Of a DNA stretch of 64,000 nt, positions 18,466 through 27,975 are shown one piece after another (position 1 is the stretch's first letter; each line of letters begins with the position of its first letter). The stretch is taken from NCBI GenBank assembly GCA_900319485.1, contig ONOQ01000007.1, forward strand, positions 1 through 64,000, read 5' to 3'. Made by a program: the position numbers and the translations under genes. Origin of the DNA: an uncultured Bacteroidales bacterium. GTDB lineage: Bacteria; Bacteroidota; Bacteroidia; Bacteroidales; UBA932. The notes below the pieces were generated by a model. It searched no databases and was not told the origin of the DNA. It saw only the letters and a program-made list of their open reading frames with translations.

Positions 18466-20570
18466 TGCCTTGACACCTTTACTATATGTTTCAGGTTCTT
18501 TATCTGGGACACAACCTTGTCCAGTTCCAGATTGGAGGGGACTGACAGTTTCAGCGCCACCTCATAGGTGCCGTTGCGGGGATTGTCCGTGACGGTGAAG
18601 GAGCGGATGGAACGGATGCTGGCCTTGAACTGGCCGATAACCTCAAGGATGCGGCCGGAAGCGCTCTCTTCATCGGCAATCACCTTAATGGCAACCTGGA
18701 AACTGCCGCTGGAGGGGGTATCGGCCCATTTTACCTTCTGGATACGGTAGGGATAGAGTTCCAGCAGGCGGGCGGCGTTGGGGCAGGTTATGCGGTGGAT
18801 CTTGATGCCGTCTGTGCGGGTGACAAAGCCGAATACGTCGTCGCCGAACACAGGGTTGCAGCACTTTGACATCCTGTAATCCAGGCCCTTGACGTTCTTG
18901 GCGTTAAGCACCAGGATATCGTCCTTGGACTCATAGTGACGGGAGGCCTTGGCCGATGCCTGCACGGCTTCCGCAGCCTCGACGGAGGCTGCGTGGCGGG
19001 CTTCCTCGCCAAGGATGTAGTCCTTTATAACGTTCACGTCCAGGGTGCCGGCGCCGATTGCAGCGTAGAAGGCCGTGAGCGTGGGATAATTGTTCTTCTT
19101 GCGGAACTCCGTGAGCATATCGTCCGGAAGATCCAGTTTCCAGTTCTTGAGGCGCCGCTCAAGCAGTTCCTTGCCGTCCACGGCCCTTGTCTGCTCCTGG
19201 AGGGCCAGGGCCTGCTTCACCTTTGAACGGGCCTTGGAACTCACCACCCAGTTCATCCAGTCCGGTGTAGGGCGCTGGTTCCTGGAGGTCTGGATTTCCA
19301 CAACGTCTCCGGTGGAGAGTTTCTCCCGGATTGAGACAGCCTTGCCGTTCACCTTTGCGCCTACGCAGTGGGAGCCTATGTTGGTATGGATGCCAAATGC
19401 AAAGTCAAGGACGGTTGCCCCGGCGGTGAGGATCCTGAGTTCCCCGGTGGGAGTGAACACGAATATCTCCTTCGAAGGGGGCTGAGGGAGGTCCTCGGTG
19501 TCGTCGTCCGGGTGCTCCAGGGCATAGCGGACATTGGAGAGCCATCTGTCAAGGCTCTCTTCCCTCTTTATGCCCTTGTAGGCCCAGTGCGAGGCGAAGC
19601 CGTTTTCGGCCATATCGTCCATACGCTGGGTGCGTATCTGTACCTCTATATAGGCTCCCTCGCGGTTCTTTACCGTTATGTGGAGGCTCTCGTAGCCGTT
19701 GGGCTTGGGATTGGTGACCCAGTCCCTCAGGCGTTTTGTGTCCTGCTCATACTCCTCCGTCACAAAGCCGAATACCTTCCAGCACAGTTCCTTCTCCAGC
19801 ACGTGGTTCTCTCCGTCGCACTCAATGATGAAGCGCATCGCGAAAACGTCGTAGACGCCTTCGAAGGGCACTTTCTGCTTGCACATCTTCTGCCATATGG
19901 AGTAGGCCGATTTTGTGCGGACCTTGAGTTTGTACTTGATCCCGGCGCCGTCAAGTTTTCCCTTGAGCGGTTCTATGAACTCCTGCATCAGTTTCTCACG
20001 GTCCTTCTCCCCTGCCTTGAGTTTGTTTGTGATGAGGCGGTACTGCTCCGGCTCAGCGTAACCCAGGTAGATGTCCTCCATCTCGCGCTTCATCTTGTAA
20101 AGGCCAAGTTGGTGGGCAAGAGGAATATAGAGAAGAAGGGTTTCAAGGATCTTCTGCTCCCTGTTTCCCTTGGGGAACATCTTCAGGCTCCTCATAACCT
20201 CAAGGCGGTCGGCCAGTTTAAGGACGGTCACCCTGGGGTCCCGGGAGTACTGGATTATGAGTTTCTTGTAGTTTTCAGCCTCCAGGCGGGTGTCCTTGGG
20301 CTTGATTGTGGAAATCTTACCAAGGCCGTCCACTATGGTGCAGATCTGGGAGCCCCAATCGGCCACCTTCACCTCATATCCGGCAATGCGGTTGGCCTCG
20401 TGGAGATAAACGGCGGCTATGCACTCCTCCGGAAGGCCTATTTCGTCGGACACGATGGCCGCCACGGCATCGGGATGGCCGATAAATGGCGTACCGTCGT
20501 GACGGGTGAAATCCTTCAGGGCTTCTGCGGCGGCGGAGCGGGCCTTGTCTATGAGGGGTGTACTTGTCAT
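18462..20570 (-). CDS. RelA/SpoT (p)ppGpp synthetase with eroded hydrolase site
   Basis: 702 residues. Domain order: N-terminal HD-type domain (~20-170), synthetase (~215-345, with the NPKPNGYESLH and EVQIRT motifs intact), TGS (~370-430), helical and zinc-finger region (KCCNPVFGDDVFGF), then ACT at the C-terminus. The canonical hydrolase box LLHDVVEDT reads YLHEANR here: the His is kept, Asp is Glu, and the catalytic Glu-Asp pair is gone; KLADRLHNM reads KLADRLEVM. I infer a synthetase with little or no hydrolase activity. The charge motif before NPKPNG is RLRD, nearer the RXKD class than the EXDD of E. coli RelA. It overlaps mltG by 4 bp. Confidence 0.92.
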   Translation of the reverse strand: MTSTPLIDKARSAAAEALKDFTRHDGTPFIGHPDAVAAIVSDEIGLPEECIAAVYLHEANRIAGYEVKVADWGSQICTIVDGLGKISTIKPKDTRLEAENYKKLIIQYSRDPRVTVLKLADRLEVMRSLKMFPKGNREQKILETLLLYIPLAHQLGLYKMKREMEDIYLGYAEPEQYRLITNKLKAGEKDREKLMQEFIEPLKGKLDGAGIKYKLKVRTKSAYSIWQKMCKQKVPFEGVYDVFAMRFIIECDGENHVLEKELCWKVFGFVTEEYEQDTKRLRDWVTNPKPNGYESLHITVKNREGAYIEVQIRTQRMDDMAENGFASHWAYKGIKREESLDRWLSNVRYALEHPDDDTEDLPQPPSKEIFVFTPTGELRILTAGATVLDFAFGIHTNIGSHCVGAKVNGKAVSIREKLSTGDVVEIQTSRNQRPTPDWMNWVVSSKARSKVKQALALQEQTRAVDGKELLERRLKNWKLDLPDDMLTEFRKKNNYPTLTAFYAAIGAGTLDVNVIKDYILGEEARHAASVEAAEAVQASAKASRHYESKDDILVLNAKNVKGLDYRMSKCCNPVFGDDVFGFVTRTDGIKIHRITCPNAARLLELYPYRIQKVKWADTPSSGSFQVAIKVIADEESASGRILEVIGQFKASIRSIRSFTVTDNPRNGTYEVALKLSVPSNLELDKVVSQIKNLKHIVKVSRQ

Positions 20571-21586
20571 TTTGCTGCGCGTTGACGGGCGGTCAGGGCT
20601 TTCTGGAATTCCCTGGCATTCTGAAGATGCTGGGTATAGGTTGTTGCGAAACGGTGGGTTCCGTTGAACGAAGGATCCGCGCAGAAGAAGATGTAACTGT
20701 TGGAATCCGGGTTCAGGACGGCCTCAAGGCAACTCTTGGGAGGGCAGGAGATGGGCCCTGGAGGGAGGCCGTAGTTCTTGTAGGTATTGTACGGGGAGTC
20801 CACCTGAAGATGGGACTTCAGGATGCGGCCTGGCTCATAGTCAAAGCAGAAGGCTATTGTGGGATCGGCCTGAAGTTTCATTCCGGATTTGAGCCTGTTC
20901 AGATACACTGCGGCAATGGTGGGCTGCTCCGGAACATAGCGGGTTTCCCCGTTCACTATGGACGCCAGGGTGCAGGCCTCGGCAACGGTGAGGCCCTGTT
21001 TTCCTGCGGCGGCCCTGCGCTCAGGGGTCCACCAGGCATCGGCCTCACGGAAGAGTTTTTCCATTATCTCCCTCACGGATGCCGTCCAGAGTATCTGGTA
21101 GGTATCAGGGATGATCCGGGTAAAAAGGAGGGAGGGCTTGAAGCCCAGGGAATCGGCAGATGAGATGTAGGAAGCAACCGCAAGCGAGTCCACAAGCATC
21201 TGTGCGCCCACTTTCCTTGCGAGGACGGCGGGCGTGCGTATGGAAGACAACGTGAGGTTCACGGGAGTCTGCCAGCCCTTGTGGACCATGCGCATTGCGT
21301 ACATACTGGTGCAGGTGGAATCTATGGTGTAGTGGCCCACCTCAAAGGTTTTCACGTCCTTGAAGGCACGCTTTACGCTTGCGGGCTTACGGACGTTCCC
21401 GCTTGCGATGATGCTGTCGCAGACGGCCCCGGGATCTGTCCAGGGATAGATATAGAGTTCCGTCCTACCCGTAAAATTAGGAGCCTTGCGGTCATACCAG
21501 TAGCGGTAGGCCTTGATGCCCACAACAGTTAGAAGCGTCACCGCCAGAACTGAGGCTACGCTTATGGCTATTTGCCTGGAAGTCAT
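20567..21586 (-). CDS. mltG: Endolytic transglycosylase MltG
   Basis: 339 residues. One N-terminal transmembrane helix (~7-25) anchors a periplasmic YceG domain. The conserved core ACTLASIVNGETRY with the catalytic-region Glu lies near residue 215, followed by VYLNRLKSGMKLQADPT. Family role: cleaves nascent glycan strands near the inner membrane and sets peptidoglycan chain length. It lies directly downstream of a LysM glucosaminidase, another wall hydrolase, with a 4-bp gap, and overlaps relA by 4 bp. Confidence 0.93.
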   Translation of the reverse strand: MTSRQIAISVASVLAVTLLTVVGIKAYRYWYDRKAPNFTGRTELYIYPWTDPGAVCDSIIASGNVRKPASVKRAFKDVKTFEVGHYTIDSTCTSMYAMRMVHKGWQTPVNLTLSSIRTPAVLARKVGAQMLVDSLAVASYISSADSLGFKPSLLFTRIIPDTYQILWTASVREIMEKLFREADAWWTPERRAAAGKQGLTVAEACTLASIVNGETRYVPEQPTIAAVYLNRLKSGMKLQADPTIAFCFDYEPGRILKSHLQVDSPYNTYKNYGLPPGPISCPPKSCLEAVLNPDSNSYIFFCADPSFNGTHRFATTYTQHLQNAREFQKALTARQRAAK

Positions 21587-21590
21587 AACC

Positions 21591-22562
21591 TTATCTTAGT
21601 TTTATCTCGTCTCCTTCCTCAAGTTCCACGGGAGGCACCCAGCCGTTTAGTTTGAGGATGGCCTTCTCCTTTACGGCAAAGCGCTGGCAGATGGCGTGGA
21701 AATCCTCTCCGTCTTCGGAGACAATGTACATCTCAAGGCCTTTGGGGGCCTTTTTCTTCTTTGCCTGGAGGTAGACTACTGTGCCGGGCAGAAGGGGCTG
21801 TTCCTTCCTGAGGTCATTGTATTTCAGGATCTCCCACTTGAAAAGATGGTACTGCTTTGCAATGGAGGCGTATGTTTCACCTTCCATAGAGTAAACGAAG
21901 GGGACGTCGTTGAGGGAATACAGAAGACGTGAAAGCTGGAAGTGGAATTCCTCCGAGGGAGATACGGAAATGCCGTTTCTCACCGCAGGGGCCGCAACGG
22001 GCTGCTCTATCTGGAGCGGGGACTCCGGCAGCACGGCCTCTTCCTGGGTTGTGAGGATATCAAAACGGGACAGGTTGTAGTCCTCTATATATTTAATGAG
22101 TTTGGAAGCGTACTTGGGATCCGTGGCATAACCTGCCTTCTTGAGGCCGTTTGCCCAGCCTCTGTAGTCCGTGCGCTCAAGGTCGAAGAGGAACTTGTAG
22201 CGGTCACGGTACCTGAGGAAATCGGAGTGGTCACGGAAACTTTCCTCAACTGAGCCGTATACGCGGAAGCATTCACCGCGGCGGTCGTCGTCCATATACA
22301 TTGTGTCTCCTGTCCAGCCCTTGTGGCACTTGATGCCAAAGTGGTTCTTACCGTTTACGGCAAGGGTGGAGAGGCCGGAACCGGACTCCAGGATACCCTG
22401 GGCAAGGGTGATACTGGCAGGAACGCCGGTACGGAGCATCTCCTGCACGGCAATCCCGGAATATGTTTCTATGTATTTCTGCTGGGCCTGACCCGTCCTC
22501 TGGGCCTGTGCGGTAATGGTGACGCAGAGCACAGTGAGGGCCGATATGAGGAACTTCTTCAT
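21591..22562 (-). CDS. LysM glucosaminidase-domain peptidoglycan hydrolase
   Basis: 323 residues. Signal peptide (~1-20, ending AQAQ), then a glucosaminidase (GH73-like) domain with ASITLAQGILESGSG (catalytic Glu near residue 59), NHFGIKCHKGW and ECFRVYGSVEESFRDH. The C-terminal third has two LysM-like repeats (YSMEGETYASIAKQYHL near 230, VSEDGEDFHAICQRFAV near 285). The protein is expected to bind and cut peptidoglycan in the periplasm. A 40-bp gap separates it from the RNase Z stop codon; no clear TAnnTTTG box is there, so it may be transcribed from upstream. Confidence 0.88.
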   Translation of the reverse strand: MKKFLISALTVLCVTITAQAQRTGQAQQKYIETYSGIAVQEMLRTGVPASITLAQGILESGSGLSTLAVNGKNHFGIKCHKGWTGDTMYMDDDRRGECFRVYGSVEESFRDHSDFLRYRDRYKFLFDLERTDYRGWANGLKKAGYATDPKYASKLIKYIEDYNLSRFDILTTQEEAVLPESPLQIEQPVAAPAVRNGISVSPSEEFHFQLSRLLYSLNDVPFVYSMEGETYASIAKQYHLFKWEILKYNDLRKEQPLLPGTVVYLQAKKKKAPKGLEMYIVSEDGEDFHAICQRFAVKEKAILKLNGWVPPVELEEGDEIKLR

Positions 22563-22602
22563 CTTGCAACAATTTACAAGATGCTAAGTTAAGAAGAAAT
22601 TT

Positions 22603-23532
22603 TCAGAACTCATAACTCTCGCCGTCGGAAGTGGCGTAAGTTTGAGGGAAAATGCTGCGACACTCGGCCTCATATGCCCGGATGTCTGAATTCCTTGAAG
22701 AATAATGGCCGATAAGAAGTTTTTCAGCGCCGGCATCCCTGGCCACAGTGGCGGCCTCCACTGTTGTGGAGTGGTGCCTGAGGGCAGCCTGGTCCGATAG
22801 TTCCTGAAGATAGGTGGTTTCGTGATAGATAACAGTAGTTCCCTTGAGCCAGAGAGCCTCCTCCTGGAACGGGGCGGTATCTGAGACATAGGCGTAACTT
22901 CTGGGGGTAAACGGCTTGTAGGCTGCCTTGGATACGGGAATTACGGTTCCATCGGCCCTTAAAACATCCTCTCCGCGCTTTAAGGAGCCTATCTCCGTGA
23001 GGGTGAGTCCGTACTCCCCTATGGCTTCCTTATGCACGTTGAAGGGCGGTTCCTTCTCTGAAATCCGGAACCCGAAGGTCTCTATGGCGTGATTCAGCGG
23101 GAAGGCCTCCACCCTGACGGATTTTGTTTCAAGAACCGTCTCCGGCCCTTTCATCTTCAGGGGCGAGAAACGGATCTCATATGCCACTCCGTCCCCGTAA
23201 TAACTGAGGAAGAACTTCAGGATGGGGCCGAACGACGGAGGGGCAAAAATGTTAAGCGGCATCTGCCGGCCTTTCATTCCAAGGGTGGAAAGAAGGCCGA
23301 AGATACCGAACACGTGGTCACCGTGAATGTGTGAGATGAAGACGGTGTCCAGTTTCATCATTGGGACGCGGTAACGGGCCATGGCATACTGCGTGCCCTC
23401 ACCGCAGTCCAAAAGGAACAAGCGCCCGTGCACTTGAAGTGCCTGGGCGCTTTGGTTCCGGTCTCCTGCGGGCATGGCCGAAGCCGTGCCCAGCATTGTG
23501 ACCTTAAAGATATTGGAAGAAGGATTACTCAC
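22603..23532 (-). CDS. rnz: Ribonuclease Z (tRNA 3' processing)
   Basis: 309 residues, metallo-beta-lactamase fold. It has SHIHGDHVFG near residue 75, GTASAMPAG near the N-terminus and ETTYL / IGHYSSRNSD toward the C-terminus. Role: removes 3' trailers from tRNA precursors lacking encoded CCA, consistent with the tRNA-Thr in this window. The start is set at a GTG (23530-23532) that overlaps the rpsA stop as GTGAGTAA. The first ATG (23496) would cut off the conserved first beta-strand FKVTMLG. Translational coupling with rpsA is therefore likely. Confidence 0.88.
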   Translation of the reverse strand: MSNPSSNIFKVTMLGTASAMPAGDRNQSAQALQVHGRLFLLDCGEGTQYAMARYRVPMMKLDTVFISHIHGDHVFGIFGLLSTLGMKGRQMPLNIFAPPSFGPILKFFLSYYGDGVAYEIRFSPLKMKGPETVLETKSVRVEAFPLNHAIETFGFRISEKEPPFNVHKEAIGEYGLTLTEIGSLKRGEDVLRADGTVIPVSKAAYKPFTPRSYAYVSDTAPFQEEALWLKGTTVIYHETTYLQELSDQAALRHHSTTVEAATVARDAGAEKLLIGHYSSRNSDIRAYEAECRSIFPQTYATSDGESYEF

Positions 23533-25318
23533 CCTTTTCCATCTTGTCCTTGAGGGCTGCAAGAGCGGAGATGTCACCGAGGGTGGTCTTCTCCACATTG
23601 CTCTGGACCTTCTTGATGGCCTTCTTTGCAGTCTCTGCCTCTGCGGTTTCCTTGGCTGCCTTTGCCTCCTGGTAAGTGCGGACGTGGGAAACGCGGATGG
23701 TGCGGGTGCTGCGGCGGAGGTCAACGACCTTCACGGGAAGGGTCTCACCAACAAGGGCCTGCTTGCCGTCTTCCTTCACAAGTTCACGGTTGAAGGCGGT
23801 AACCTCAGTGCCGTCTGCGAGGGTAAGGGTGGCGTTCTTGTCGCCGATCACGGACACGGTGGCGTCCACGACGGTGCCGACAGGATATTTGGCCTCGAGT
23901 TCATCCCAGGGGTTGGGAGTGAGCTGCTTGTGACCGAGGGAGAGTTTGTGGCTGTTCTCGTCGAAGTCAAGGATGACTACGTCGATGACGTCACCGCTCT
24001 GAACCATCTCTGCGGGGTGCTTGAGTTTGTTCCAACTGAGGTCACTGATGTGGATGAGGCCTTCTACGCCGTCCTCAAGTTCTGCGAACACACCGAAGTT
24101 GGTGATGTTGCGGACGGTAGCCTTGTGCTGGGAACCCACGGGATATTTCTCGCGGATGCTCTCCCAAGGGTTGGTGGTGAGCTGCTTGATGCCAAGGGAC
24201 ATCTTGCGGGCCTCGCGGTCAAGGGTGAGGATCTGGGCCTCTACCTCGTCGCCGACCTTAAGGAATTCCTGAGCGCTGTGGAGACGGGGGCTCCAGGACA
24301 TCTCGGAAACGTGTACCAGGCCTTCTACGCCGGGTTCTACCTCGATGAATGCGCCGTAATCGGCCACTGCAACTACCTTACCCTTAACGGTGTCACCAAC
24401 CTTGAGGTCTGCGCTGAGAGCCTCCCAAGGATGTGCGCTGAGCTGCTTCAGACCAAGGGCGATGCGCTTCTGCTGCTCGTTGAAGTCAAGGACAACGACG
24501 TTGATCTTCTGATCAAGGGCAACAACCTCTTCCGGATGGGAGATGCGGCCCCAACTGAGGTCTGTGATGTGGATGAGACCGTCCACGCCGCCAAGGTCTA
24601 CGAACACGCCGTAGTTGGTGATGTTCTTCACGACACCCTCCAGGACCTGGCCCTTCTCCAGTTTGGAGATGAGTTCGGAGCGCTTCTGCTCCTGCTCGGC
24701 CTCAAGGAGTGCCTTGTGGGAAACGACCACGTTCTTGAACTCCTGGTTGATCTTCACGATCTTGAAGTCCATGGTGGTGTCCACGAATACGTCATAGTCA
24801 CGGATGGGCTTGATGTCGATCTGGGAACCGGGAAGGAAGGCCTCGATTCCGAAAACGTCCACTATCATACCACCCTTTGTGCGGGTCTTTACGTAACCCT
24901 TCACAATCTCACCGCTCTCATATGCGGCGTTGACCATATCCCAAGATTTGAGCTGGCGGGCTTTCTTGTGGGAGATGATGAGCTGGCCCTTGCGGTCCTC
25001 TGCGCTCTCTACAAGGACTTCCACCTTGTCACCCACTTTGAGGTCCGGATTGTAACGGAACTCGGGGGCGGAGATGACGCCTTCTGATTTGGCGCCGATG
25101 TTAACAACAACCTCACGCTTGTTGATGGAGGTGACGACACCCTCAACTACCTCATTTTCGGTAACCTTGTTGAGAGTCTGCTCGTACTGAGCCATTGCTT
25201 CCTTCTTGGATTCACCGGTCTCAGCACCGTCATTCTCAAAGGCTTCCCAATCGAACTCCTCAGGAGCGACGGAAGCGTTCAGAATGGCCTTCTTGGCTTC
25301 TTTAATTTCTTCTGACAT
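23525..25318 (-). CDS. rpsA: 30S ribosomal protein S1
   Basis: 597 residues with six S1 (OB-fold) repeats in a row from about residue 55 to 555. Repeats 3-5 are the most canonical, with GVFVDLGGVDGLIHITDLSW, GAFIEVEPGVEGLVHVSEMSW and GVFAELEDGVEGLIHISDLSW; repeat 6 is diverged. The acidic N-terminus and Ala/Lys-rich C-terminus are typical. Role: binds mRNA and brings it to the 30S subunit, of special interest in a lineage that rarely uses Shine-Dalgarno sites. It contains few GGCCGAT heptamers for its length and codon use looks highly optimised. Confidence 0.96.
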   Translation of the reverse strand: MSEEIKEAKKAILNASVAPEEFDWEAFENDGAETGESKKEAMAQYEQTLNKVTENEVVEGVVTSINKREVVVNIGAKSEGVISAPEFRYNPDLKVGDKVEVLVESAEDRKGQLIISHKKARQLKSWDMVNAAYESGEIVKGYVKTRTKGGMIVDVFGIEAFLPGSQIDIKPIRDYDVFVDTTMDFKIVKINQEFKNVVVSHKALLEAEQEQKRSELISKLEKGQVLEGVVKNITNYGVFVDLGGVDGLIHITDLSWGRISHPEEVVALDQKINVVVLDFNEQQKRIALGLKQLSAHPWEALSADLKVGDTVKGKVVAVADYGAFIEVEPGVEGLVHVSEMSWSPRLHSAQEFLKVGDEVEAQILTLDREARKMSLGIKQLTTNPWESIREKYPVGSQHKATVRNITNFGVFAELEDGVEGLIHISDLSWNKLKHPAEMVQSGDVIDVVILDFDENSHKLSLGHKQLTPNPWDELEAKYPVGTVVDATVSVIGDKNATLTLADGTEVTAFNRELVKEDGKQALVGETLPVKVVDLRRSTRTIRVSHVRTYQEAKAAKETAEAETAKKAIKKVQSNVEKTTLGDISALAALKDKMEKGE

Positions 25319-25390
25319 AATTGATTTTTAAGAAAAAACTAGTAGTTAAACATTATGTTTTGTGCCGCATCGCACATACCCGTGCGAATT

Positions 25391-26092
25391 TTAGCGCGCA
25401 AAGATAGGTATAATTATTTGATTCTGCAAATGTTTCTTTTTGCGGTAGTGCTTCCAGGCCAGGGTGGCGTAACAGTAGCGCTTAGTGCGGGCCGAGGGGA
25501 TGAAGGCGTAGTGGAAGTGCTTCTCATCGGCGTGTTCACGCAACAAATCAAGGTCCCCGTAGCCGGGGGCAGCCCAGACTACGCCGCGGTTGTAGGCGGT
25601 GGCGGCAAGGCGAACCTGCTCCTTTAGGGGCAGAGTCTCAATACCTTCCTGCGTGCGCTCCCCTTTTTTATTGAAGGAGCCGTAGGAGGCATACAGCAGC
25701 CTCAAAAACACTCCCACGTATATCACCTGCCACTCTTCTTTCTGCAAGCGCGAAATGCGTATGCGGCGCGCGGTGGCATTATCGGCCGTGTCAAACCATA
25801 GCTCATACTCCCGGGCAAGGCCGCTTCTCATCCAGGCCTTTTCCATTTCTTCAACAAAGGAAGGTTTCATCTGGAACAGGCCGATTGAAAAGTCCGGCCC
25901 TCCGCCCGTGGTGATGTAGGTGCCGTAGTTGGCAGCCGTCTCCAGTGCGTCCTGAAGGCGGGAATAGCGTTCCACTTCCGGCCACACCACGGACTCCGCC
26001 ACCAGGGGGTCAACGTCAAAGGAGCGCCACTTATCGTAGGCGCTCCCAGGTATGACTACGGCCAAAGCCAGTATTAGAGCATATAGGTGCAA
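25391..26092 (-). CDS. Exported lysozyme-like / transglycosylase-like protein
   Basis: 233 residues. The short hydrophobic N-terminus (~1-17) looks like a signal peptide. The segment PEVERYS near residue 38 followed by GGGPDFSIGLFQMKPSF (~63-78) resembles the Glu and GLMQ-type motifs of goose-lysozyme/SLT folds, so a peptidoglycan-cleaving role is a reasonable inference, not proven. The C-terminus is very basic (RKKKHLQNQ). The start overlaps the upstream gene by 19 bp. The rpsA promoter lies within its last codons, so the end of this gene doubles as a control region. Confidence 0.55.
   Translation of the reverse strand: MHLYALILALAVVIPGSAYDKWRSFDVDPLVAESVVWPEVERYSRLQDALETAANYGTYITTGGGPDFSIGLFQMKPSFVEEMEKAWMRSGLAREYELWFDTADNATARRIRISRLQKEEWQVIYVGVFLRLLYASYGSFNKKGERTQEGIETLPLKEQVRLAATAYNRGVVWAAPGYGDLDLLREHADEKHFHYAFIPSARTKRYCYATLAWKHYRKKKHLQNQIIIPIFAR
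25399..25406 (-). promoter_or_regulatory. -7 promoter element of rpsA inside upstream gene
   Basis: TATCTTTG on the minus strand, embedded in the last five codons of the 25391-26092 gene and 81 bp before the rpsA ATG. The leader is about 75 nt and AT-rich. Confidence 0.65.
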
Positions 26093-27972
26093 AGCACAAG
26101 CTGGTACTTGTAGTTGCCGTTGCCGGTGTCTTCAGTGGCCTCGTGGTACCACTGGAGCTTGTTGCCGGTCTTCTTCCATGCGGTGGGGAATACCTGGTCT
26201 CCTTCAGGCATCTGGAGGAAACCACCCTCGGCATTGTAGAAAACTTTGCGCTTGCCGTCAGAGGAGGTCCAGCTGGCGCTCTTGGGTGAAGAGGCGTCCT
26301 TGCGCTTGCCGTTGAGCTTCTGGAATTCCTCGTCAGAAACGGGGCTCCAGCTTCCGCCGGAGAAGTGGTAAACCTTACCGTCCTCATCCATTGAGTAGAT
26401 GTGCTTGCCGCTGCCGATGGCGTCAAAATCGGCCTGACCAAATACGGCGAATTCCGGCCACCATGGGCGTACGCTCTTGCCACCGACCTTGGCGGCACTC
26501 ACATTAATCTCACGCACGATTTCCTCCTTGTACATCTTGGGATAGTCTGAAGGGAACTCGCTATAAGCCTCGGCCAGGATGTCACCGGCCTGGATAACAA
26601 CGTTGAGCGGCTCACGGTAAAGGGCGCACTCAGGGATAAGGCCGTCCTCAATGGCCTGACGGTTGATCTTGATAATCTTTCCAAGGGATTCCTTGCGGGC
26701 GTTGAAACGCTTCTGGACGTCCTCTACCCACACCTTTGCAGCGCGCTCACGATAGCTCATAATGCGCTCCAGGGCCTGGGCGTAAAGCGGATTGTAAACG
26801 GAAGGATCCTCAGTCTGGTATATCTTATTCTTGATTTCAATGAGTTTCTTGCGCTCGGATGCGGCAAAGTTCACGTCGGCCGTAGCGTCCTTGAGATCAT
26901 AGCAAGCCTGGATATCCTGCAGGTACTTGGACATCTTGACCTGCATGTCGTTAAGGCCGGCGGTCTTCTGGTTCATCTTTTCCATCATGTCCATAGCCGA
27001 GCCCATACCGCCCATCATTGAACGGGAACTCTTCTGCTGGGCAACTTTCTGCTCTTCCATGAAGCGCTTCTGGAAGGCATCGGCCTCCTTCTTGAAGGAA
27101 GGATCTTTGGCCGACTGGGCCTTCTGATATGCCTCCATCTTCTTGTTGCAGGCCTGCATCTTGGGACTGGCCTCCATATAGTTGGAAGAGGTCATCTGCT
27201 CACGGGCGGCGGCCTTCAGTTCAGACACCTCAAGACCCATATATTTGCGGATATCGGAAGCATTGCGGTCATAAACCTGGAATGTTGCCTCCAGGGACTT
27301 CTCCGACATCATCTTTACGGCGTCGGCCTCTGACATATTCTCATATCTGGCGGCATCGGCCTCAAGGGCGCTCACGTCAAGGTCTCCAAGGATTGACTTC
27401 TCAATCTTCTGGGAGACGCGCTCCTTGTCTGCCTCCGAAGCATTGTCGTCTGAAAGGATGGCAACCTCCGCGTCCGTAAGGCCAAAGGCCGATTTAAGGC
27501 CGTCGTTGGCCTTCTTGCGCCAGAGGAGGGTTTCAGCGTCCTCGCAGGTTGCGTCCTCATTGAGTTCTTCTGCTCGGATGGTGACGGCCTTGATGGCTTT
27601 GTAATAAGCTATCTGATTGGCCTCAACGGGGTTAATGAGTTCCTGGGCGCTGGGCACCGCAGGGAATTCATTCATAAGAGGAATGGGGAATTTGGCCGAT
27701 GAAGGGGTAACCGGGCCGTCCCAGCCAAAGGTGCTGGCACGCTTTGCAGGAAGGGCCTGCTCTCCGGTGACGGCCTTGACGGAATTGGGATCATCGTTAT
27801 CCTGACCGGCCATCTGGGACATTCCTTCGGGGATCATTCCCTGCACGGCGTCACCTAGTGAACCGCCAATGGCGCTTTCCGCCTTCTGCTTGATCTTGTC
27901 AAGGAAACTCTGGGCCTGGGCCTGGCCGCAGATGAGGGCCAGGGCGGCAATAATTATGGTAATACGTTTCAT
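26074..27972 (-). CDS. Secreted helical protein of unknown function
   Basis: 632 residues. Signal peptide (~1-20, ending AQAQ). The mature N-terminus SFLDKIKQKAESAIGG is amphipathic and closely matches SFLDRLKDRAKEAAEQ in the next upstream gene. Residues ~110-460 are predicted largely helical, with many Lys/Glu/Ala and a Met-rich patch (MMGGMGSAMDMMEKM near 310). The last ~130 residues are beta-rich with Trp/Gly (GGSWSPV, KVYHFSGG). I do not recognise a family. It sits 3 bp after the OmpA/zinc-ribbon gene and overlaps the lysozyme-like gene, so it belongs to that envelope operon. Confidence 0.65.
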   Translation of the reverse strand: MKRITIIIAALALICGQAQAQSFLDKIKQKAESAIGGSLGDAVQGMIPEGMSQMAGQDNDDPNSVKAVTGEQALPAKRASTFGWDGPVTPSSAKFPIPLMNEFPAVPSAQELINPVEANQIAYYKAIKAVTIRAEELNEDATCEDAETLLWRKKANDGLKSAFGLTDAEVAILSDDNASEADKERVSQKIEKSILGDLDVSALEADAARYENMSEADAVKMMSEKSLEATFQVYDRNASDIRKYMGLEVSELKAAAREQMTSSNYMEASPKMQACNKKMEAYQKAQSAKDPSFKKEADAFQKRFMEEQKVAQQKSSRSMMGGMGSAMDMMEKMNQKTAGLNDMQVKMSKYLQDIQACYDLKDATADVNFAASERKKLIEIKNKIYQTEDPSVYNPLYAQALERIMSYRERAAKVWVEDVQKRFNARKESLGKIIKINRQAIEDGLIPECALYREPLNVVIQAGDILAEAYSEFPSDYPKMYKEEIVREINVSAAKVGGKSVRPWWPEFAVFGQADFDAIGSGKHIYSMDEDGKVYHFSGGSWSPVSDEEFQKLNGKRKDASSPKSASWTSSDGKRKVFYNAEGGFLQMPEGDQVFPTAWKKTGNKLQWYHEATEDTGNGNYKYQLVLCTYML

Positions 27973-27975
27973 AGT

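Noticed and set aside
19368..20585. 405-residue open frame opposite the RelA/SpoT gene
   Set aside because: A shadow of the relA frame; composition rich in Leu/Val/Gly without any motif.
20900..20990. Defective MltG active site (NGET instead of EKET)
   Set aside because: The first position is variable in Bacteroidota MltG as I recall it, while the second Glu is kept.
23474..25087. 537-residue open frame on the plus strand opposite rpsA
   Set aside because: Antisense to a certain S1 gene, with no promoter or recognisable domain; the open frame follows from high GC and strong codon bias on the other strand.
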